Below are positions 20,302 through 24,711 of a DNA stretch of 24,711 bases, piece by piece. How positions within the stretch are numbered: the first letter of the stretch is position 1; each line of letters opens with the position of its first letter. This DNA comes from a virus: IMG/VR virus record IMGVR_UViG_3300004154_000044, positions 1 to 24,711 of that record, one strand, 5' to 3'. Both the position numbers and the translations under genes were made by a program. The notes beneath the pieces are model-generated. The model did not search any database. It had not been told where the DNA came from and worked only from the letters and a program-made list of their open reading frames with translations.

Positions 20302-21195
20302 CTATTCTCTATTTGGCAGGTCATCGTTCTCTTCCTCATATATACCCCTACGTCGCTCTGAAGCTATACTGCGCTTGACTTTAAGGTCTGTGGCCTCGGG
20401 GCTCCTGGGCTCTAAAGCCTCATAGCCTACAGGCATCAGGGCCTCACGGCCAGATCGGTTTTCCAAACAGCTCGGAGTTTCCCCAATACCATGTTCCCTG
20501 AATAGAGCTTCCTGATCTGAAATAGCATTATTAGGTATAATACGGGGTTGCCCACTAGGAAGTTGGTTCTTGTTGTTTTGAGATATTAATTGTAGAGCCT
20601 TCTCTGGAGTAAGAAGGGCTTCGGTATCCTTCTGGGAACCTGGGTTGATTACATTTAGTATATTAGTAGTAGATTGATTAGAGGTGAAGAAGGTTTTGTA
20701 GCTTTCCATTATATTCTTGTTTGATTCGAGGATAAGCTTAAGGGCCTTGTTTACCTCACCAGAGATAAAGGGCCTATACTGGCCATTTTGGGAGCGGAGG
20801 AGTAGGTCTACCTGTTCAGCTATAATACCACGATCCTGTATTGCCCAAGTAGCTGATAATGTTATGATTGATTTGAGTGTGGACTCTATTTTCTCTTTAT
20901 CTATTAGTCCACCTAAGTTCTCTGATATATGAGAGATCTTATCCATGATATAGTTTTGGGGTACTTTAAGTAAAATAGCCAAGTCGGGTAAGGATAAGGA
21001 CTTCCCATTGTACCTGAATCCTTGCATGGTATAGATTGTGATTATATGGGAATAGACCTTATCTTTGTCTTCTTCTGTTTGTGTCTTTTGATACATTAGA
21101 GATAGATAGGTAAGGCCATTAATCCTTGGTTTCCTTGTAGATAGTACTTGTATCTGTGGAGTCAATTGATTTGATTTATTTTTCTTGTTTTGCAT
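20302..21195 (-). CDS. Helix-turn-helix-containing phage protein (possible small terminase or replication protein)
   Basis: 297 residues. The N-terminal part has 'LSLPDLAILLKVPQNYIMDKIS' (about residues 66-87), which is the layout of a helix-turn-helix. The middle (90-190) is helical, as in proteins that form rings. The C-terminal third is polar and rich in Pro/Glu/Arg and is encoded by DNA with the same GGCC/AGCC words as the non-coding block beyond it, suggesting C-terminal growth by repeat expansion. Small terminase subunits have an HTH followed by an oligomerisation domain, and no other candidate exists in the window. Still, TerL is 10 kb away and the match is only architectural. Confidence 0.6.
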   Translation of the reverse strand: MQNKKNKSNQLTPQIQVLSTRKPRINGLTYLSLMYQKTQTEEDKDKVYSHIITIYTMQGFRYNGKSLSLPDLAILLKVPQNYIMDKISHISENLGGLIDKEKIESTLKSIITLSATWAIQDRGIIAEQVDLLLRSQNGQYRPFISGEVNKALKLILESNKNIMESYKTFFTSNQSTTNILNVINPGSQKDTEALLTPEKALQLISQNNKNQLPSGQPRIIPNNAISDQEALFREHGIGETPSCLENRSGREALMPVGYEALEPRSPEATDLKVKRSIASERRRGIYEEENDDLPNRE

Positions 21196-21263
21196 GGGAA
21201 TATAAGTTGGTTTATATCTTTAGATATTGTAGTAAGATCCATTTCTGGATTAGATTAACAGGT

Positions 21264-21299
21264 AAAAAAAGCCAGGATAGCACCTAAGCTCCTGACTTT
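21264..21299 (-). terminator. Intrinsic terminator of the 21371-22979 operon
   Basis: On the minus strand AGTCAGGA (21297-21290) pairs with TCCTGGCT (21277-21270), with one wobble, and is followed by a T-run (21270-21264). Confidence 0.88.
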
Positions 21300-21370
21300 C
21301 AATATAGTTACTAGTTATTTGATAGTAAAGTTACATAGCAATTCTAAGTGTAAAAGTTATTGCACTAGCA

Positions 21371-21613
21371 TTAAATTTGGAGTGACCTATGGATAATCTT
21401 ATGTATCCATTCGATGTTTTCTCCCTGCATGGTTTTCTTATCCAGGATTTGAAGTAGCATGAATCTAGCAGTTACTTCATCGATATCCTTTATGGTAAGA
21501 TCATATAGAGGATATTCTGGATCTGCATATATAGCAATATCCATGATTTCTTCCCGGGTGTCACCATCCACTTGTTTTAGGATTTCTATTAGGGTTTCAA
21601 GGGTGGTCTTCAT
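21371..21613 (-). CDS. Hypothetical small acidic protein
   Basis: 80 residues. Helical pattern (LETLIEILKQVDGDTREEIMDI) with an acidic centre, ending 'WIHKIIHRSLQI'. No family is recognised. The ATG overlaps the previous stop (ATGA) and it is the last gene of its operon, before the terminator at 21264-21299. Confidence 0.65.
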   Translation of the reverse strand: MKTTLETLIEILKQVDGDTREEIMDIAIYADPEYPLYDLTIKDIDEVTARFMLLQILDKKTMQGENIEWIHKIIHRSLQI

Positions 21614-22095
21614 GATATGGAGATAATAAGGTTTTCTGATAATGATTTTTTGAATCTCTGGTTCATTTCATTGAGTTCTCCCCAAGGAAAGTTTTCCTCT
21701 ATTAAACCATGAAGTCTGAGTTTCCAGGCATAATATGATCCAATCTCAGGATCGGTATAGGTCATAATGTCATCCTCAGTAGCCATAGTAAATAGGTCAG
21801 CTAAATCTGATTCTTTACAGAATTCATCCAATAGTAATTGGTTGAGGTCTTTTATTCCCAGAATAGCAAGGACCTGGATCATGGATACCTGAGGGGGATT
21901 GAATATGGACCAATCCTCGTTAAACCATATTGCAGTCCGGTAATTCCAGAATTGGTTGGGTTCCAATACATTGGCCTTTTCATCATATATCATCCCGTCT
22001 TCCATCCTTATCCATTCATCAGAGAAAAAGTATTTGTGGGTTACTTTAGCACCCCTAAGCATTAGGGTGATAGCCTGTTCTTTAGTAAAGTTCAT
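21610..22095 (-). CDS. Phage protein with a Tad2-like N-terminal domain (tentative)
   Basis: 161 residues. Residues 1-68 read 'MNFTKEQAITLMLRGAKVTHKYF', then 'EWIRMEDGMIYDEKANV', then 'FWNYRTAIWFNEDWSIF'. This follows the outline of short phage domains near DUF2829: an N-terminal helix with 'G.KV.H', a Trp, a 'DG.I.DE' turn and a closing 'DW.I'. DUF2829 includes Tad2, which sequesters the Thoeris signalling nucleotide. The second half (70-161) is helical, acidic and unassigned. The resemblance is by eye, so an anti-defence role is only a hypothesis. Coupled by 4-base overlaps on both sides. Confidence 0.6.
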   Translation of the reverse strand: MNFTKEQAITLMLRGAKVTHKYFFSDEWIRMEDGMIYDEKANVLEPNQFWNYRTAIWFNEDWSIFNPPQVSMIQVLAILGIKDLNQLLLDEFCKESDLADLFTMATEDDIMTYTDPEIGSYYAWKLRLHGLIEENFPWGELNEMNQRFKKSLSENLIISIS

Positions 22096-22352
22096 GGTTC
22101 AATGTCTTTAATGATGTTGTTATATACTAAGGTTATGAATTTATGTATTTCATCAGGTTTAACCGGTTGCTGTATTCCCATGATTGATACTGAGGGTAAA
22201 TTTTGGTATTTCCCCTTAAGTTTAAAACCATAGACCTCATGTGTTATGGGACAGGTCATGGTAGGAAATTGTTGTAAGACCTTTTCCTTCGGGATATGAT
22301 ATATGATCCCATATTTGAGGATAAGAGATAATTTATGGGTTTGTGTTACCAT
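22092..22352 (-). CDS. Hypothetical protein
   Basis: 86 residues. Mixed alpha/beta, with 'KLSLILKYGIIYHIPKEKVLQQFPTMTCPITHEVYGF' as the most distinctive part and a helical C terminus. Not recognised. It starts 2 bases after the stop of the 40-residue membrane peptide and overlaps the next gene by ATGA. Confidence 0.65.
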   Translation of the reverse strand: MVTQTHKLSLILKYGIIYHIPKEKVLQQFPTMTCPITHEVYGFKLKGKYQNLPSVSIMGIQQPVKPDEIHKFITLVYNNIIKDIEP

Positions 22353-22353
22353 G

Positions 22354-22476
22354 TTATCCGAAGATTAGGAATGCAGATACTGCAAGTCCAATGGTTATGA
22401 TAAAAACAATAGTTGATACCCATTCTTTCCCTGGGTGATCCATTGCTGAGTTCGGGTTAAGTTTTTTTGTTTCCAT
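22354..22476 (-). CDS. 40-residue single-span membrane peptide
   Basis: METKKLNPNSAMDHPGKEWV followed by one hydrophobic helix (about 21-39, 'STIVFIITIGLAVSAFLIF'), ending Gly-stop. It fits exactly between the gene ending at 22478 and the gene starting at 22352, which supports it as real. It has no signal-peptidase site, so it is probably an anchored inner-membrane peptide. Confidence 0.65.
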   Translation of the reverse strand: METKKLNPNSAMDHPGKEWVSTIVFIITIGLAVSAFLIFG

Positions 22477-22477
22477 T

Positions 22478-22807
22478 TTAGTTGAGTTGTATATTTACCA
22501 ATCTATAAGTTTTACATAAGGCATTATGGGCTTTAACCAACAATCCAACAAGTATATTACATCTTGGACTTCTCTGGGCAAGGTTAGTTAACCATATAGC
22601 AAAATCTTTATGGTCTCCCTCAAAAAACTGGGTAAGGAATTCTTCAAAGCTTTCCAAATAGACCCTTTCAGCAGTCCTATGTGGGAGTAGCATCATTATT
22701 TGGGCACTGCCCAATAGGCATCCCAATAGAAAGGTTTGTACCTCCAATTCAGCTTCCTTAATATTCTGGAAATCAGGTTTAAGGTTAGAGTAGTCTAAGG
22801 AGCTCAT
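22478..22807 (-). CDS. Hypothetical helical protein
   Basis: 109 residues from the ATG at 22807 (MSSLDYSNL). A longer frame from 22867 is rejected because it lies mainly within the preceding gene. Helical; 'FLLGCLLGSAQIMMLLPHRTAERVYLESFEEFL' contains a semi-hydrophobic helix. No family is recognised. Confidence 0.6.
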   Translation of the reverse strand: MSSLDYSNLKPDFQNIKEAELEVQTFLLGCLLGSAQIMMLLPHRTAERVYLESFEEFLTQFFEGDHKDFAIWLTNLAQRSPRCNILVGLLVKAHNALCKTYRLVNIQLN

Positions 22808-22979
22808 CTCTTTGGGATTTAAGGTCAATGATTTCTTTTTCGATTTCTGTCCTGGTAAGCCCCTCAACCTGCATACTATGAAAATCAGTAAGCAGATGAT
22901 TAAGGTTCTGTATCTGAGGAGTTACCTTGTTGAGTTCTCTTCTGATTTCAAACTTGGTTAAAGGTTGTAATGTTTCCAT
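22785..22979 (-). CDS. Hypothetical coiled-coil protein, first gene of the operon
   Basis: 64 residues from the ATG at 22979 (METLQPLTKF). An earlier in-frame ATG at 22991 would leave only about 20 bases after the promoter box; several neighbouring genes also start with ATGGAAACA, so 22979 is preferred. Two heptad-rich helices suggest a coiled coil. Overlaps the next gene by 23 bases. The function is unknown. Confidence 0.6.
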   Translation of the reverse strand: METLQPLTKFEIRRELNKVTPQIQNLNHLLTDFHSMQVEGLTRTEIEKEIIDLKSQRDELLRLL

Positions 22980-23011
22980 GTGGCATTGCATTTATTAATT
23001 AATATATAATG

Positions 23012-23019
23012 CAAATATA
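23012..23019 (-). promoter_or_regulatory. TATATTTG promoter box, operon 22979-21371
   Basis: TATATTTG on the minus strand, 33 bases before the ATG at 22979. A TTG element lies about 20 bases upstream (23040-23042), the usual -33 spacing. Confidence 0.72.
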
Positions 23020-23105
23020 AGGTCCATAATAACCAAATGCAACCAAACCCCAATTTATTTTATTTAATAGGGTATTTAGTCTGGAGAGGAAAGTTTTCAT
23101 GATTA

Positions 23106-23408
23106 CTATCTTGTTTGAGGTATGTTACTGCATGAAGTATATCCTACCAATTCATTTGTTGTTCCATTCCCAAGATGGAGTAGGAATTCATATATGGAAT
23201 GCGTGTAAAAATCTATGATGTTCTTCCGGTTAACCACCTTTTTGTAAACGTGGTGAACTATGGATTTTACATGGGGTTTGAAATTGTGTTCAAACATATA
23301 AAGGTCAACCTCCCGGATATGTTTCTTAATCAGGTAGTCCTCATAGTTATTATATCCCTTTCCCCTGGGATCAATTTTAATAGTTGGAACTGAAGTTTGT
23401 GTTTTCAT
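23106..23408 (-). CDS. Hypothetical protein
   Basis: 100 residues. 'IDPRGKGYNNYEDYLIKKHIREVDLYMFEHNFKPHVKSIVHHVYKKVVNRKNIIDFY' outlines a basic, aromatic-rich body. His and Lys are frequent, which would suit nucleic-acid binding. No family is recognised. It has its own promoter box at 23444-23451. Confidence 0.65.
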   Translation of the reverse strand: MKTQTSVPTIKIDPRGKGYNNYEDYLIKKHIREVDLYMFEHNFKPHVKSIVHHVYKKVVNRKNIIDFYTHSIYEFLLHLGNGTTNELVGYTSCSNIPQTR

Positions 23409-23443
23409 GTGGCCTTTTAATTTTGCATTATTTATTATATATG

Positions 23444-23451
23444 CAAATATA
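23444..23451 (-). promoter_or_regulatory. TATATTTG promoter box for the 23408 gene
   Basis: TATATTTG on the minus strand, followed by CATATATAATAA, 36 bases before the ATG. Upstream GTTTTAACAAGC resembles the copy at 24193. Confidence 0.7.
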
Positions 23452-23573
23452 AAAACCGAAAAAGCTTGTTAAAACCATTCCAGAAACTTTTTATTACCGA
23501 ATTAATCACGGCCAGATTATAGAGTTTATTGCAAGCCTATTGGTATATAACATTGCCTTAGCTCTCATTATTA

Positions 23574-23906
23574 TTAACCATCTGTTCCACCATCATCTCG
23601 GTATCTTAAAGTAGACCCTGATGAATTTATATCATTATCATCAAAATCATGATCTTCCTCAGTAATATCCGGGGTATAATCCAATTCATATACCATGCAA
23701 GCATCTTCAATTGCCTTCATAATCTCTTCTTTGATTTCCTCATTATCACTAATAGGAGGATTTTCCTTGTTATATGCCTCAATCGAAATGAAGATATCTC
23801 TGCCATTTCTTTCATCTGGGATAATACCATATTTTTCAAGATTTTCGGCAATTACTATGGCATCAGTATTACATCTACATTCAATTTTAAAAGCTGGTGT
23901 TTCCAT
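23574..23906 (-). CDS. Hypothetical acidic protein
   Basis: 110 residues from the ATG at 23906 (METPAFKIECR). The frame continues upstream to 23930, but the ATGGAAACA start matches its neighbours and stands 5 bases after the previous stop. Beta-like N-terminal half with 'CRCNTDAIVIAENLEKYGI', then strongly acidic (EEDHDFDDND). No family is recognised; the charge suggests DNA mimicry as one possibility. Confidence 0.62.
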   Translation of the reverse strand: METPAFKIECRCNTDAIVIAENLEKYGIIPDERNGRDIFISIEAYNKENPPISDNEEIKEEIMKAIEDACMVYELDYTPDITEEDHDFDDNDINSSGSTLRYRDDGGTDG

Positions 23907-23911
23907 GTTAT

Positions 23912-24169
23912 TTAGTATTTTGAGTTCCACTTCTTAGTGTGGTTCTCCATTATATATTTGTAAAGTATTTCTCTGTTTTTGGTATCAAGCTCCTGATGGA
24001 ATCTTATAAGAACATCCAAACTCATATAACCTGATTTTGCAATAGCACCTTCAAGTTTATCCTGAAAATGTTTTGCTAAATGGTTTCCTTTCCAGGCTTC
24101 TTTTATGAAATCTGATTTGGCATTGTATAACCAATGTGTAAATGCCCCGATGATAGTTAATGTTTCCAT
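23912..24169 (-). CDS. Hypothetical helical protein
   Basis: 85 residues, METLTIIGAFTHWLYNAKSD... to KWNSKY. Helical throughout with 'SLDVLIRFHQELDTKNREILYKYIM'. No family is recognised. First gene of a two-gene unit, with the promoter box at 24193-24200 just upstream. Confidence 0.65.
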   Translation of the reverse strand: METLTIIGAFTHWLYNAKSDFIKEAWKGNHLAKHFQDKLEGAIAKSGYMSLDVLIRFHQELDTKNREILYKYIMENHTKKWNSKY

Positions 24170-24192
24170 GTTTACCCATATTATTATATATG

Positions 24193-24200
24193 CAAATATA
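24193..24200 (-). promoter_or_regulatory. TATATTTG promoter box for the 24169-23574 unit
   Basis: TATATTTG followed by CATATATAATAA on the minus strand, 24 bases before the ATG. GTTTTA lies 19 bases upstream of the box. Confidence 0.7.
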
Positions 24201-24360
24201 TAATCCCAGATAGCTTTAATAAAACAAATCCCGAAACTATTTATTTCTATATTAATAAGTATGATAGTGGGGTAGTCTTTCCAATCATTTCTGCTAACTT
24301 TCTAGCAATTCAAACTGTGCAAATTATGATTTTCTTTAATGCAGTTTCTTTTACAAACTA

Positions 24361-24388
24361 GAAACAGAAATGGGAGCATTAGCTCCCA
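24361..24388 (-). terminator. Intrinsic terminator
   Basis: TGGGAGC (24371-24377) and GCTCCCA (24382-24388) form a 7-bp stem with a 4-base loop; on the minus strand it is followed by TTTCTGTTTC. It ends the broken gene at 24412-24702. Confidence 0.8.
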
Positions 24389-24411
24389 CTCCTATTTACC
24401 AAGGATTGATC

Positions 24412-24702
24412 CTATTCCTCAACTTCTGTGAAGAATTCGGTTTCCAAATTATGCAACCTGGTTAAACCATTCTCCAGATCTTCAATCTCCAGATCACAGT
24501 TGATGATATTATCAGAACTGAAAGGAATTGAAGCGGCAAACCTGAGTCTTTCCTGTCTTTTACCTGCCAAGGATTTCTCGGTAGCCAAGATGTCCGACTT
24601 TAATTGAAGCTTTGCTTCGTTTACCGAGAACTGTATGTCCTCTTACTTTCTTTCCTGTTCTGACTGCTGCAGAAGGTTTGCGAATTTGCATGACTTTGCC
24701 AT
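24412..24702 (-). pseudogene. Small coiled-coil gene interrupted by an in-frame TAA
   Basis: From the ATG at 24702 the frame reads MAKSCKFANLLQQSEQERK, then TAA (24643-24645), then stays open in the same frame for 76 more codons (EDIQFSVNEAKLQLKSDIL... to ...TEFFTEVEE) before TAG at 24412. The second part keeps the same helical, charged character, so this looks like one gene of about 96 residues with a nonsense codon. No ATG follows the TAA closely. Alternatives are a sequencing error, stop read-through, or a 19-residue peptide. The function is unknown. Confidence 0.6.
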
Positions 24703-24711
24703 TTTGTTCTT

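Noticed and set aside
1-24711. CRISPR array, insertion sequence or integrase
   Set aside because: No regularly spaced repeats of 24-40 bases, no transposase or recombinase motifs, and no terminal inverted repeats with target duplications were seen.
1-24711. Alternative genetic code (stop-codon reassignment) as in some gut phages
   Set aside because: TAA, TAG and TGA all end genes at sensible places; only the single TAA at 24643 interrupts a frame.

Overview
The window reads as part of a tailed double-stranded DNA phage (or prophage) genome that infects a Bacteroidota host. The phage assignment rests on a full head module: terminase large subunit, portal, prohead protease, decoration protein and HK97-fold major capsid protein. 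A tail-fibre-like protein and a lysis region accompany it. The host assignment rests on TAnnTTTG-type (TATATTTG) promoter boxes, the absence of Shine-Dalgarno sequences in front of most genes, the low GC content, and a lipoprotein with an acidic residue cluster right after its lipobox cysteine.

Layout. Positions 1-13334 are all on the minus strand. Read in the direction of transcription they are: a C5-cytosine methyltransferase overlapping an N-acetylmuramoyl-L-alanine amidase (endolysin); a caspase-like protease (peptidase C14, metacaspase type) followed after 12 bases by a membrane/outer-membrane protein with two signal-like segments; then terminase, portal, protease-scaffold, decoration protein, major capsid protein, two smaller virion proteins, and a long carbohydrate-binding/SGNH-type fibre protein that runs off the left edge. 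Hairpin terminators divide this block into units.

Positions 13400-13780 (plus strand) hold what I read as a circularly permuted, two-piece tmRNA (ssrA) gene. The T-arm and 3' acceptor strand come first, followed by a long structured intervening segment, and then the mature 5' end with the tag reading frame and a terminator. The two separated acceptor strands pair over 7 bp, including the G3-U70 wobble that identifies alanine-accepting RNAs. This is the strongest unusual signal in the window.

Positions 13810-19111 (plus strand) are a chain of small genes, many coupled by ATGA stop-start overlaps. They include an acyl carrier protein, a Nudix hydrolase, several small membrane proteins, a cysteine-rich lipoprotein flanked by a 30-base direct repeat, and two proteins of families common in phages. 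Most of the others are not recognisable.

Positions 19112-20300 are mainly non-coding apart from one minus-strand gene. They contain tandem hairpins, a G-run repeat, a 16-base inverted repeat and a GC-rich, GGCC-laden stretch next to a gene with a helix-turn-helix-like segment. Positions 20302-24702 (minus strand) carry small phage accessory genes in short operons led by a recurrent TATATTTG promoter. The last gene is interrupted by an in-frame TAA.

Working together: the minus-strand left block is the late virion and lysis programme. The right-hand small genes are probably early takeover or counter-defence functions. The tmRNA and metacaspase sit at the junction and are the best candidates for undescribed phage biology.
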